Shown here in pieces: positions 1-13,200 of a stretch of 64,000 bases of DNA. Each line of letters begins with the position of its first letter. Position 1 is the first letter of the stretch. Both the position numbers and the translations under genes were made by a program. Below the pieces are notes generated by a model. That model saw nothing but the letters and a program-made list of their open reading frames with translations, ran no database searches and was not told the DNA's origin. The DNA lies in contig NW_024468910.1 of assembly GCF_011745365.1 (NCBI RefSeq), positions 5,009,172 to 5,073,171 on the forward strand, written 5' to 3'. Origin of the DNA: Cryphonectria parasitica EP155. Its lineage: Eukaryota > Ascomycota > Sordariomycetes > Diaporthales > Cryphonectriaceae.

Positions 1-1616
1 GCTCCTCTGAGTAGGTCTGAGGAAAGGGGACTCGTTTCTGTCTCCTCACTCACTAGGAGTATCCAGTCATCCACCACGATGTTCCGGTGGTCCACAGTAT
101 GGCTATTCACTAATGCAGTGAGGAAACCCCTCCTCCATCAGCTTCAAGTATTCCAGAACTCACTGTGGAGAACGCAACACTTACCCTTTTAGCCTTAGTC
201 GAGCCTTGTCAAGCGTAGTGGACAACGCATGTACGAAGCAGGCGTGGCTGAGTGACTGCGTGACTGCGTGGGGGAGGAGGGGAGGGGCTCGGCCGGGCAG
301 AGCCTAGATCAACCTCCCACACGGAACAACATCACCAATGAGGCAGCCAGAGGAACGAGATTACAAGTTTTCTTGCCCCCCACCCCCTCTTCCCTCTCTC
401 AAATAGGTACCGGACAGGTAGAACAAAGATGGCCCCGAGGAGATGGTCCCTTGGTGCTCACCCAGGCATGTCTGGTGTGGCTGCAGTCTGCGCCGTTGCT
501 CATGGCATGCTGTCAGACACTCGACGATCCTTCATCCCTCACTATTCGTGGTGCATGCATGTGAGGTATTTTATTATTATTCTCATGCATATTGACTAAA
601 ATGGAAAGGAAATGTGTTGGGCTCCCCGGGGGGGGGGGTCTGGATAAGTGTTGTAAAGTGTATTCCCAATCTGCTCGGTGACCGTTCGCTGAGAAGCCGT
701 ATTCATCTCCTTAGAAACGTCTCGGGGGAAAGAAGAAAGAGAATACTGGAAGAGCCGAGTGAGATAACAAGAGTTATCCTATCTTTGAAAGTGTATAGAC
801 CAATAATCTGTGTGATCGACCAAGGAAGGCCCGCGGTTGTTGTGTTGATATAACTCATTGGCACGGCTACCGAGCCGGTCGTCCTCGTTGTAAAGAGATA
901 CCGAAGATGGGTTTCACTACCAGCCTTGGCATTCGGAATTCATTCCTTGTTTGCTCCAATAGCTTCTCCATCGTGTCAGCTTATAGGACCAGGAAGAGAG
1001 GAGGGTAACATAACAGGCAGGGCAAGGCACCAACAGACAGATCCACGTACGCAACCGATCACATGCCGCACTGTATAGTTTCATAAATGACAAGAAAGGC
1101 TCCTGGGTATACTAGGCCTTGAAAAGAAAACGAAACGATATTTCGGCTGTCCCGAGGGTCATGTTTTGACGCGGTCATACTGAGCCGCAGTCGTGTGGGA
1201 TTGCCAGCGCAGAGCACGACGCCTCGCTATTGGTGGAGCAGCCAACGTTTATCAGCAGGCTTGGGACGTACTGAGTCCATTTTAAGGCTGATATATTGAC
1301 GAGCGGCTCTGGAATTTGTCATCGTGGGAACATGGGGTCAGATGAGGTGCTGGAGTCAACCTCTGGTTGGGTACCGGCATGCTGGGACTGTTGAGTTGGC
1401 AAGAGGATACGACGAGACAGGAAGAGGAGAAGGAGGAGGAGGAGGAGGTGGGGGGAGGGGGGGGGGGGGAGAAGACAATACGGATAGAATGGGATGGAAT
1501 TTGGTCCTATGATAATTGTTATGTTAGAAAAACAGCTTCTATAAAATGTTGGAATAAATCATCCCTCCTGAACTGTCGTTTGTGTCGTTCTTGCAGCATT
1601 AAGACTAATCTCCTCA
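1..1616. other. Intergenic region, no gene seen
   Basis: No reading frame here shows a recognisable motif or a plausible exon chain on either strand. A purine-rich tract with GGA and G runs lies near 1425-1475. The last few hundred bases probably hold the promoter and 5' UTR of the aminomutase gene that follows. Confidence 0.5.
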
Positions 1617-2511
1617 ATGCAATACAGTTACATTTTCAAACAGATTTTATCCTCTCAAGATATAATATTGGGTATCAAGAGGTCCCCCCCGACACTGTTC
1701 TCGCGCCCTCATCTCGTCCTGAAGACGAACACAGCCAGACTGTGTCGCGCTCTAACGAGGCCTCGCCTCTACAAAATACCCACTATTGCCCTTCATTCGA
1801 GGGCGTACGGGACAACATCTCCAGAGGACTTTTGGCGAAAAGTGCCTGTATACGAACATGTAACCGCTAAAGACTTCCTCTCTCATCGATGGACGGTAAG
1901 GGATACTGAATGTCTTTTTTGGTTGCACCCCTTTACTCATTTGCAATACCCTTTTCTTGATAATGTCACACAGTTCTGAAGAGTTACTTGGCTTACATAG
2001 ACCTCAAAAACAAACCATAGAAAAAAAACATTGTCTCGGGAAAAGAGAGCCTTTTGGAATTTCTAAAGACTGTCATACCAGGCGAAATCCCATATGACAA
2101 ACAGGGCTCTAGAGAACAGAGCAAGGAAGACCTATTGAAGGATGTGGCTGAGGGTATTGAAGCCGCGGCGATGGCTATTCGTATCACGTCAGTCGCTTCT
2201 CGACCATGACCATGTATTCACTACTCGGATAGTCAAGAGTAGTTATACACACATACAAAGAGAAAGAGAGAGGGACAGCCTTACTGACATATCGAGAATG
2301 ACAGGCCATATATGCTCAGCCGTATCAACTGGCAGGATCCTCGAAGCGATCCAATCTTCCGACAATTCATTCCTCTAAAGTCCATCATGCTCCCCGACCA
2401 CCCCACGTTGGCGTTCGACTCGTTGAACGAGATGGCCGACTCTCCGGTGTCAGGTCTGGCGCACAGATATCCAGATAAGGTTTTTTTTTCCAAAGTCAGC
2501 ACTGAACATTA

Positions 2512-2542
<31 letters not shown>

Positions 2543-3663
2543 ACCCCAAAACAAACCCTCACAGTGTAGGAACAACGGCTGACTCCAGGATTTCTGTACA
2601 CAGCCATCTCCGAGTGCCCAACCAACTGCGCCGATTGCACGCGCTACATTTCAGTCGGCGAAAGCACCAGCTGCGTGACCAAGATCAAAATCAAGCCTAG
2701 CCGGACCCGCTGGGACGCAGCCCTCGCTTACGTCGCGGCCACGCCCCAGCTCCACGACGTTGTCATCTCGGGCGGCGACACGTACTACCTGCACCCAGAG
2801 CACATTCAATCTATCGGCAACGCGCTCATCAAGATGCCGCACATCCGACGGTTTTCGGTTCGCGTCCAGGGGTCTCGCCGTTGCGCCTGCACGGATGCTC
2901 GACCAGGAGGACGAGTGGGCCAGCGCCCTGATGCAGGTCGCGGCGGATGCGAAACAGGCGGGGAAGTCGGTGGCGCTGCACACGCACTTTAACCACCCCG
3001 AGGAGATCTCGTGGGTGACGGAGGCGGCGGCGCAGAGGCTGTTCGAGTCGGACCTGGTGGTGCGGAATCAGAGCGTGCTGCTGAGGGGGATCAATGATGA
3101 TGTCGAGACCATGTCGACGCTGATCAGGAGGCTGGCGGATAACAATAACAATCCTGTACGTTTCTGCGCCTGAGAACTTGTTTGTTGCGTGCTTGCACCA
3201 CCAACCCCGCTTCCCCCCCCCCCCCCCCATTCACCCCCTCTCTACCTGTCCTGCTTGAACCTGCATCTTGAGGAGAGCAGTTTGAGGAAGCTGACGGACC
3301 GGTTCGTGGGTCGCGATTTATGTTATGTAGTACTACGTCTACCAATGTGACATGGTCAAGGCAAACGAGCACATGCGCACTCCGCTGCAGACGATGCTGG
3401 ACCTCGAGGCGCAGATCCGCGGGACCATTGCGGGCTACATGATGTCGTAGTTTGTGGTCGACCTTCCCGGCGGCGGGGGCAAGAGGCTCGGGTGCTCGTA
3501 CGAGTCATATGACCGCGAGACGGGCATCTCGCGGTTTGTGGCGCCTGCTGTCACGGCGGAGGGCGCCGGCGGGAGGGGGAGGAGGAAGCCCGAGGTGTTT
3601 GAGTATTATGATCCTATCGATAGTACTGGTCTCAGCAGCACTGGGTTTGGTGGACGAGTGTAG
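1617..3663 (+). pseudogene. Lysine 2,3-aminomutase (radical SAM, PLP), disrupted
   Basis: Family role: radical-SAM, PLP-dependent interconversion of L-lysine and beta-lysine. Five exons restore a family-like protein: 1617-1895, 2021-2187, 2305-2479, 2570-3155 and 3331-3663, about 512 residues if repaired. The N-terminus (RLCRALTRPRLYK) resembles a mitochondrial presequence, followed by DFWRKVPVYEHVT typical of the family's start. Exon 3 carries INWQDPRSDPIFRQFIPLKS, and the CX3CX2C iron-sulfur motif (CPTNCADC) is at 2615-2638. VVISGGD and LHTHFNHPEEI follow. Two lesions are visible. One extra T in the run at 2852-2855 shifts frame between IRR and FRFASRG. An in-frame TAG at 3448-3450 falls just before VVDLPGGGGK, whose Lys (3481-3483) is the PLP Schiff-base position in the family. 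The exon 4 length fits its neighbours' phases only if that one base is removed, which supports the frameshift. Sequencing error cannot be excluded for either lesion. Confidence 0.85.
2515..2542. repeat. CT repeat in aminomutase intron 3
   Basis: A CT dinucleotide run forms the polypyrimidine tract of the third intron of the aminomutase gene. Confidence 0.9.
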
Positions 3664-5450
3664 GAATTGGTAGGCGGTAGGAAGTCTAGTCCATTCTTTT
3701 ATTTATTTTTTTCCCCCTTCCTTTTTGTTGTTGTTGTGGAGGAGTGTTGGTTTGATTCACTCATGTCCATGCACCGTCTGTCATTACCGTCTAGGAAATA
3801 TCTTCTTCAAACCTCTCTATGAGGTTAAAGTAATTGACAAACAGACACCAGCTTGTAGTTGAAGCAACCAGTGGCCCTCCCAAACTGTTTTCTTGGTGGA
3901 CGGCATCTTCTTTGTCAGAACCATGTAAGATGATTGGCCAGCCTTACGACCCTCCCCAGCCCTCACACCCAAACCCTAGGTTACCCTGTCCAATATGTAA
4001 AGTCGCATGTCTTTAACACCATGGCAGGATGCAAGCAATCTGCCTTGTAAGCAATTGTCCTTTATTTCCGTGATCTAATTTTAAGAGATAAACAGTCCCA
4101 CGGGACTTTAGAATCCACACCCATTGGAAGGAGAAGGAGGGGGGGGGGGGGGAAAGTCGTCAATCACCACGCCATCATCATTTCCCTCTTTGACCACTCA
4201 ATCTGACCAAAACTGCCCCCTTGGTTTGGCTTCCCTTCTACGAGTCAAAGCCCTGGGAGATACTCGTCCGGGACACGACGCGACACGAGAGGGAAATCTC
4301 GGCAGGGATATTGCGACAGTCATGACTTGGGGCAGAAACAAGAACAAGAAAGCCAAGGGTTGGGGTGTCAAGGCCATTGTGCCTCCCATCATACGCCCTC
4401 CATAACTGAAACCTGCTGAAGCCCGGAGGTTTTTTTTTTGTTTTTGGTTTTGTAACAAGCTTAGCTGTGTTGTGTTGTCGCTGGCCCTGCTCACTTCGTA
4501 CACCTTATCATTGCTGGGTTACTCTGTGAATGGTGGACAAAGAACCGACAAGAAAAGGTACGTACCCAGCGCAACAATGCGCTCGTGTTTCTCAGCGAAA
4601 GAAGCGTAGTCGAAATAGTCTGGCGGGCGATCATCGGATGACACGAGGTCGCGTCGGGATGGAAGATTCCGGGTTGCCCGAAGTAGGTCGGATGGTGAAG
4701 GTTAGTGTCCGACCGTGCAGAATTGTCCATCTTCAGAAAAGATGCCTCCTTCGTTTTGTGTATTCGAATATGTCAATATTTCTTGTCTGTCTGCGCGCAT
4801 AGGACTTATTGTATGGCCTTGCTTCGAGCCAAGGGGGAAGGGGGGCCAAGTGAGCATAAGATCTATGCAGGCCAAGATTGTCGATGAGTTTGCTGTGGAT
4901 GCATGCACTTACATAGTACAGTAACAAAAGATGGGGGATGTGGGGATCTAACTTTCCTACAGCACATACCATCATTGCGACGAGCATCGTCGTGCAAGGG
5001 ACTGTGTACCGCAGACACATCATAGAAACGACGGACATATGGACGGACCATCACAGACCATGTTTGCAGCAGCTGATATTGTCGGACATGCCGGTTTGGT
5101 ACGCAGTAATGGATCCCCGTGGCACCCTGGATGGGGGGTGAAGGGGCCGAAGAGGACCCAAATCTCTCCTCTAGTAGGTCAAGCGAAAGAGCGCAGTCCG
5201 CGATGCGACCCTGGCGTTTACCCTCTGCGATACTCTAGATCGACATGACGGTACAGTGCCGTGTGTGCGGCTGGTGGTTTTTCCCTTTGCTCTGCCTGGC
5301 GTTGCTGGCTTTCACACCATTCACCACAGTCGGCGAGACTACCTTCTTTTCCGGCATTGTCCACTGGGAACAAGAAACAAAGGAGAAAGGCAACGCCGCC
5401 TCCAGGGATCGGACGCAAACAAATGTCACATAGAGTGCTGGCGTCGTCCG

Positions 5451-5843
5451 TCAATCAAGCACCAGGTAACGCCATTCGGCACATTGTTCGCCGGCTGCCC
5501 AAGGCGTGGGGTTTTCATCGACATTTCCTTGGATGTGACTACGCAAAATAGAACAGGTTCCAGGTTCTCCCGATGAGATTTCAGGGAGATCCAAAACATT
5601 CCGAATGGTATCTGCGCTGACGTTACATTGCTCTACAAGCCACGCATCGTGACGACGGGACGTCGGATATGGTAGGCGGCGTTCGGAAGAGGGTGTCCAG
5701 ATTTCATCTTCATCGTCGGCCAGGCTGCCTTGCAAAATACATACATACATACATGTCATTGCTGCACAAAATAAATAGAGTCTTGTTTCATACATAGATG
5801 CACACTTTCCTTTAAGAGTGAGTGTTTGGCTGCAGGACCCCAT
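5451..5843 (-). CDS. Weak candidate: unrecognised protein-like frame
   Basis: This 130-codon minus-strand frame matches no family I know. The part after residue 38 is low in simple repeats and has a balanced, protein-like composition (for example ADTIRNVLDLPEISSGEP and QCAEWRYLVLD at the end). Its first 38 residues look less coding, and an AG acceptor sits just upstream of the better part, so this could be the last exon of a small gene or a remnant. No upstream exon was convincingly found. Treat it as unproven. Confidence 0.18.
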   Translation of the reverse strand: MGSCSQTLTLKGKCASMYETRLYLFCAAMTCMYVCILQGSLADDEDEIWTPSSERRLPYPTSRRHDAWLVEQCNVSADTIRNVLDLPEISSGEPGTCSILRSHIQGNVDENPTPWAAGEQCAEWRYLVLD

Positions 5844-7097
5844 TGCGGCAGCTTTCTTGAGTGCTACCGTGACATTGGGTCATCTTCTTTTCTTGCGGCT
5901 ATGCACCCCGGAAATTGATCCCGGGCTCTTTTTCTAGAAGGTCGGGTTCATTCGACGCGTCGAGGTTTGCATCAATAATGGAACGTTAGGGAAGGGGAAA
6001 AAAAATAATGGCAATAATAATAATAAAACAGGGAAAAGAATAGAAGAAAGGAATCAGGAAGAAAAGGACTCGGTACCATGGAACGTCGGCGTGCGCGCAC
6101 ATTGACTTGCCCTCTCTCTTGATGGTCTGGCTCGTGGACCAAAGCATCAAAAGAAAGAAGACAGCAGCTGGAACGTACGGCCGTAGAGCACCGGTGGTGG
6201 TTCCAGTAGTGAGCTTCTGTTCCTGGAAAAATGGAACCCCCTGGCCCCCCCTTTCCAAACATCTCACCGACTGGGCGTTTCTGCCTGCCTGATTCCTCTT
6301 CTATGTATATCGAGGTACGACTTTGCATGTCCTGGTTTGGGTATGGTCTGCAGAGACCAAAGGAGTTCGTGCTGACAGCACACCAGACAAATTATTGTTG
6401 TTTTCATGGCTCTCTCTATTCTCTCACAGAGAAACAGACGATTTTGGCGCCCGCAATTTCTGGCGATCATCTCTTTCGGGCCCCGATGTGCCATATTACA
6501 AGCCTATCATGGTACACACAGCGGTCGAGTCGCATAAACGCGTTGTTCCATCCCTGCACGCCACTATCACATTTGCTTTTTTTTTTGGTATTCCATGGCC
6601 TGACCATTGTCGAATCACGACCGTGTTCGAGGAGGTCCCCAGCATCCAGGGCCCAGCACTATCACGTTATGAGCGAGCCAGTGATGGACGCCGTCTTTGT
6701 TCTCATGTGGAACTACTGCAGACGCCCCCCCCCCCCCCCTCCTCCTCCTCCTCCTCCTCCATGGGGCTGTGGGTTGTTCGAAGACAGCAGCAGCAGCAGC
6801 AGCAAGCAAGCAAGCCACAGCCGTTTCCTGGCAAATCACAATGCTTTGTTCTCTTAGCTGCGAAATCTCTCTTCCTCCCTCTTGATCTCTCTCTTCCTTT
6901 CCCCTGTTTATCCCCTCCCCCTTGCCCTTGCTTTCCCCACCGGCCTCTTCCTTTGAAAAAGGGTCCAAGCAGCTGGAGTTTTAGTGGTAGTGGGCCCTGG
7001 GGAGGGTCCTTCAGTGGACTGACACTGCGGCGAAGTCCCCGAATGCTTTGGCCCAGCTGCTCTTTTCAGGGCCTGATCCCAGGAATCAGGCACAAGG

Positions 7098-7100
<3 letters not shown>

Positions 7101-7129
<29 letters not shown>
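7101..7129. repeat. AG dinucleotide repeat
   Basis: An uninterrupted run of AG in the gene-poor region. A similar AG run lies at 16436-16461. Confidence 0.9.
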
Positions 7130-7131
<2 letters not shown>

Positions 7132-10100
7132 CTGCCTAGTTCCTTTGGGGGAGGTTCCGTCCTTTGGCTCATGGAAGTTTCCATGCAGCAGGCCCCGGAC
7201 AAGACGTATGAGAGGACAGAGACCCGACTTTTCCGCTGTGGGGCCAACATACAGACACCCACCTACCCATCCTAGCAGGGCCAGTTTCAGGTGTTGGTAG
7301 CGGTCGATGATTCCCCGTCGTAGGGCAGTTTAGCGCCATTCCATTGTGTTGCGTCCGATCTTATTCACTCTCCCCCCCCCGGGCGGCGAGAAATCACCTC
7401 CATTGGACCTGCTCTGTTCTGCTCTGCACTTAACATAGACATTAATTGGTATACTATGTCACAAGTCTGGATCTCAAGGGCCATTAGATAGGGTTACACT
7501 GAATTTCACAGGGTATGCATTGCGTATGTCTGTATGCAAGACGACATGTGGAATGTGACCTTGTCCAAGGGGGCCCAATGCTACTCTATTGCAGCCAAGT
7601 GCCGGAGCTTCAACCCCTTCCAACGAAAGGTGTATGTATGTCTGTGTGAGACGACGACAACGACAACAATAATGATGACTCTCTTATCATACATTGCAGG
7701 AGCGGAGGAGAGTTAGAACTGTGGCTGGCAGATTGATCATCGGCAGCTTGCAGGCTTTCTCTTGTGACACAACCGAGCACAAGTTGTGAAACGGGTAACA
7801 ATCTACGTTTAACATTCTATATTGATACCTCCTCATCTGGCCCTGCACACGTGTTCTGTCCTCCCCGTCCTGTTTTGTTCCAGATACATGAGTGTATTTC
7901 ACAATTGTTTTGCAAAGTGCTTGTGCGGGTTTGATCACTGGACAAGACACACACCGCCTGTCTCTTGGTTTTTTGGTTGTGTGTGTGTGTCTCGCGGGAG
8001 ATCTGCATTGACTGAGGCCTGTAAGCCTCTGTGTATCGTCTCCTGTGTCTCGTCTCAGATGGAAAACAAGAGTGAGAGGAAGAGATCAACAGTAAGAAGC
8101 AGAACAACAAGAAGCACAATTTCCGCAGCCTGCTGAGTTCTTGGCAGACTAAACCATGGCTGGGCTTGAGTCTATCTTGTTTCCCCTTACCTCTTTACGA
8201 GCGAAAACTACTCCGCTGTCCGAGCAATCGAACGACAGAGCTGTCCAGCAGGGTCCAGGCCGTGAACAAGCCTTTTTTTTTCTTCTTTTTCGGCGGGCTT
8301 CTGTGAGGAGCTCATCGCTCATCCCTGGACACAATAGTGTCTCTATCAGCCTCTTTCCTGTTCTCTCTTAAGCCGACACACACGGTGGATAGTTCCCAAG
8401 ATGGAGGATCGACTTTTTCTTTTTGCCTCTCTTGTTGTATCCTTGGCAGCGATCTTCTTCCCCTCCTTCCCCCTCAGTGCTGTATCCATCTGCCCGCCGC
8501 CCTGCCTTGGGATTCTGTTCCTGTTCCTGTCTTTTTTTTTTTTTTTCTTACATAGAAGGAGACACGACCTCTTACTGGCACCACGTATCCTATGCGTAAA
8601 CACGAAGGAAGCGGGAGTGTGGGCCGGCGAGAAAAGGCGCCCGCCCGTCTGCCTTGACCGCAGGCACGTACGCACGCATGACTAGGCCCAGCGCGCTCAA
8701 ACCAACCAAACAAGCAACAAGAAAAAAAAAAGAACCACCTCAACCTACCCACAGCAACCCTTTTTCCCGTGTTTGCGTCCACCTCTTGCTCTTGTCGCCC
8801 TCTTCTTCTTGTCGTCAAAATAGAAGGAATCTAGGCCCTGACACCAGAGTAGGTTGTCCTTCTCCTCGTCCTCCTCTCACGGTCCACCTCCCATTCTCTT
8901 CTGAGCTAGTCTTCAGCGCCGCCCCGTCGCCAGGGAATTGACTCCACAACGGAGAAGAAGGAGACCCCCGGGCAGGACTGGGTGCTCATCAGAAGGGGAA
9001 AAAAATCGGCCCAAGCCACTGCCAGATTTGATCCCTGTAGTGTACATTAGTAGTATCCCAAGCCCTGGGGTTTCAGCAAGCCATGTTGCATGGCATGCAC
9101 GCTTGTTTGCCCAGTCCAAAGAAGCTCCCTTTTCTTATTTTTCGTTTTAATTTTTCTCTCTTCCGCACAAGGGGACGCGCCTCATTCGGCGACAGCGCTT
9201 GACTGGGGTGTTTTTTTTCCTTCTCTCTCTCCTCTTCTTGACTTGGGTTCCGCACGTAAAGTACCACGTCACGGTCCCTCCCCCCCCCCCTGGCACGCAC
9301 CATCGCCCAAGGGAGAGCCTGCGCGCGCCTATTTCCCGACTACCGTGGAGATCCTTGAGGGGAGAATGGAGAGGAGGAGGAGGAGGAGGGTGCCTGGGCA
9401 TTGTTCACTTTGTCCTTGTCCCGTCCTGGGGGTCCTGTTCCTGGTCTTGTTGATGAGATCGTTTTCCGGCGGTGAATCAAAAGCAACTCGAGATCCAGAT
9501 CTACACGCTGATCCGGACCCGCCGCCTTTGCCTTTTGCTTTCTTGCCCCCGTTCCTTTCCTATCCATCGTCACTACCAACCACATGCGTGTATGTGTGTG
9601 TGTTTGTGTTTATGTTCTCTTTCTTTCTGTGAAAGTTTAATTCTCGACAAAATACAATCTGAAACCACACCGAAAATCGCCCTGAACAAGATCTACAAGC
9701 GAATAATCGTTGGTGCCAGAACCGGAGAACAGGACGGCTACTTTCTTACCTACCTACGGACCAAGAAGAGGATTCCAGGCAGAAGACTCTCAACTTTGGT
9801 GTCGTTTGAAAATTATCATCATCACCACTGTCAACTCAGGAGGACAGTCTAGACAAGACACCACGACATCGAGGCCGCAGAAAACAGAATCGTCAATCGA
9901 CAAAACGATTCGAGCGATATTCAGCAGTGCGAGACCCTCGATTCATAAAACAAAGCTACTGAACACCGCCCCTTTATTTGTGTTCGTCTTATACACGAAA
10001 TATCCGTTGGTTGAGGCTGTTCAGTCGGCATATTTTATCCCTCGACTCTCGTCATATTCCCCTTAACATATATCACGTCGAAACGCCTCCCTCCCTCCCG

Positions 10101-10133
10101 GGGTGAGAGAGTGGCTCGGTCAACCTGGCGCCG

Positions 10134-10166
10134 ATGATGGTGTCCAAGCCCACCGAGTCCGTCGGT

Positions 10167-10201
<35 letters not shown>

Positions 10202-13200
10202 CAACAGCACATTGAGGTTGAGCCCACCAGATTACCCACCGCCTTCTACCTCCCACGGGTTCACATCCGCAGCAGACGCCAACATGAAGAACGTGTCGTG
10301 GAGGCCGAGGTCAGCACCCCGGACGGGCAGCCACAATACCTCCTCGTCGAGGGCACCAAGTCCGCTCCTGTTCTGGACCAAGAGAGGGGCCAGTAGCGGC
10401 CAGCCACAGGCGCCACAACAACAACAACAACAACAACAACAACAGCAACAACAACAGCTACAGCTACAGCAGCTACAGGCCATCGAAGCTGCAGGGGCCA
10501 GCAGGGTGAAGGAAGTTCATGATGCCGACTGGCTCGCGGTGATGGAGCACCACCAGCAACAGCAACTTCTGCACCGCCAGCAGATGCCGAGGGACAGCGA
10601 GGACGCCACATATGTCGACAGCGTGAGCAACCACCTGGGCAAGATGACCCCGATACCACCGCCGATGAGGTCCGGAGCGAGAACGACAGACGGCCAGAGC
10701 AGTATTCTCAGCAGGAGGAGAAGGGACATAATGAAGGAGCTGATGGATCGGAACGGGACCGGTTCCGAGAGCCTGGCGCAACCACAAGAACAACAGCCAC
10801 CACAACAAGATGATCAACAGCAACCACCGGCCATCACGAGGGAGGAGTACGAGGCCCTGCCTCTCGCGATCCAGAGAAAGGTATGCTTTTGAGGTCCTTT
10901 TTTTTTCTTCGTCTTTTCCTAGCACACTTTTTCCCTTTCAATTCCTCGATGCAATCACCGTCCATGCCATGACGTCCTTTTCCTTCTTTTTTCTGGTTGA
11001 TCAAATACCCCATTCATCTACATGGCTTCCTCTTTTATCGATCTCTGTGCTCGATATGACGCTGGATAATCAAACCGTACTCTTTTTTCCTACCCATCGT
11101 CTCAACGACAGACATGGTCTGTCTGTCTGTTCGTCCGTTCTCCCTTGTTAGTTCATGAGAGAGCGTCAACAGTGGATGCAAGCCCCCCCTGTCTGGTCTG
11201 CATGGAAGCACACATGGAAGGCCTGCACTCCACACACAGCCTCTCTCCGTCTCTTCTCTCCACAGCACATTGCAGCCAGCAGCCGAGTCGGCCTAGACCT
11301 GCTAGGAACGCAAGCCAAGCGGCCATGAAAGTTTTTGTGATGAGCTCCAGAGATAAGGAGACAGCCAGGGCGAAAGAGAGCGCGGCAGTACCCTCTCGAG
11401 AGAGGGGAGAATGAAAGAAGAAAGAGAAAAAAAAGGGCAGACTCAGCCAAAGAGAGGAGAAAGATGAGCTACTACGCGTCAGAGACGGCGGTTAAGTCCC
11501 GGCGTTGGAGCCTCCTAGGGCCTAGTGAGCCGTAGCTAGGAGTGTCAAGTTCGAACCCAGCAGTCCGGGACCGGGGCACAGAGTACAGTAAAAAAGCGAC
11601 CGCCGGGTGAGAGACAAGCTGAGGCAAAGAATCAGAGACAGAGTCAAGAACAAGCGTTCCTGGACTACACAAAACCGGGGTAAGATTGGGTGTGATCCAC
11701 CTTCTGGACTAGACCCAGCCTGGCAGAAGATTCGCCGTATTCCTTCCCGGAATTGCCCTGTCACATGTGGACAGCTCCTCCTCGCCCCCTCGCTCTTTGC
11801 TCTGGTTGGGTTGATGCCAGTGTCGTTCCCTTTTCACCGGGGTCTCTTTGTGTGGATCCCTTCCCAATAGTATCACACAGAGCCGCTCATCGCTTGCCCC
11901 ATTTGTGATGAGAAAGAAGAAGAGACAGAGATGAGAGAGACAGGGAGGCAAGGGGAGGGAAGCAAAAATAGAGGAAGAAAAAAAAAAGAAAAAAAAAGAG
12001 GGGAGGGAGTTGTGCGATTGAGCAATGTCGACGAAAAAACCCTTCTGTGGATGGGATGGACCCGACAAATACTTTACTCTTTCCATTCTCTATATCGTCG
12101 CCTGAGAAGGAAGATCCTCTTTTTTTCTTCTTTTGGGTTGAGGATTTCTTGGTTGACAGGGACGTTGGGCGTTTAATTGTCTATCATGCATGGTCCCAGA
12201 GGACGATCATCATCATGCTCGTAGCCCTGGTCCTCATGCGTTTTCATGCTCTTCTCTTTACATACCCAAGACCCCTCTGACTCTCATTTTTTTTCTTCTT
12301 TTCCTTTTGGTATTCCCTTCTTCTTCTCCTTTCTTTTCTGTCATCCTTTGTGTTTTTTTTTTGTTTGTTTTTTTCACCTTCTTTTCCGCCGGCGCTTTCT
12401 CTGGCTCCAAATCTGCACGCATATGACAACAAAACAAGCGGGCTTCCTGCTTATCTGTGGCGTCGCGCACGGTCGGAACAAGAGCACGGAGACTCTTTTC
12501 TCTCTACTCTGCTTTGGCTAGTAGCACGTGGTGAGCCTAGGCCTCCCCTGCCTCTTCTCATCCTCATTCTCGTTCTTTCTTTTCCTTCACTCCACACAGG
12601 GGTGTTATCGTGGGTCTTCCCAAGTCTGGTGTGTCGGTCGTGTTTATTCTCCGTGCATTATTGGCACACTAAACTCATCGGGCGCTCATTGTGGCTGCTG
12701 CAGTGCAGCTGTGCTGCCACAGCTCTCCCCCTGATCTCCTTCTCTCCTCTCTCTCTCTCTCTCTCTCCCCCTCCTCTTTTCTCGCCTAGCAGCGCAAGGA
12801 TGACGGACCACACACCAAATCATTCCATGCTCCATGGAGCAAGGGGATCATCAATCATTTGCTGCAAGTCCGTTGCTACAGGCGCTTGGCAAGTGGCCAG
12901 TGGCAGTGGTGGTGGAGAAACGAGAAGGAAGGAGGGACGAGAAGGAGGAGCCTTCCCCGGTGCACCACCCAATTAATGCTCGCTGTTGCCATGCGCGCGT
13001 TGGCGTTCCAGGCATAGCCATGCAATGCAGTCAATACCCCTGGACAGCACACTTGGGGGTAGTGGTACCCGTGTTCCTGCATGCGACCGTCTCTGCATAT
13101 GACAACGCACCACTTTTATTTTTCTATGCTCTCACTTTGCCCCTCTCTTGTCTGTGCCGAGCCCGAAGACCAGCAAGCCATTCATTCACTCTGCTCATTC

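Larger units (their letters stand above)
3664..10133. other. Long gene-poor, low-complexity region
   Basis: About 6.5 kb with no gene I can recognise. It is full of polypurine/polypyrimidine runs, poly-C and poly-G tracts (for example 6725-6740), a CTC/TCC tract ending near 6762 and an AG repeat at 7101-7129. The stretch from about 8,000 to 10,100 is pyrimidine-rich, like long fungal promoters or 5' UTRs, and probably belongs to the gene starting at 10134. A protein-like minus-strand frame at 5451-5843 is listed separately. Confidence 0.55.

Noticed and set aside
6231..7300. Overlapping long frames near 6.2-7.3 kb
   Set aside because: They are driven by poly-C, CTC and AG repeats; there is no consistent exon chain.
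11460..11600. Possible tRNA (GTTCGAACCC box)
   Set aside because: The T-arm stem does not pair and no A-box lies at the right distance.
12350..12976. Long open frame inside the 2.57-kb intron
   Set aside because: Composition is Phe/Ser/Pro low complexity from pyrimidine runs, with no motif.
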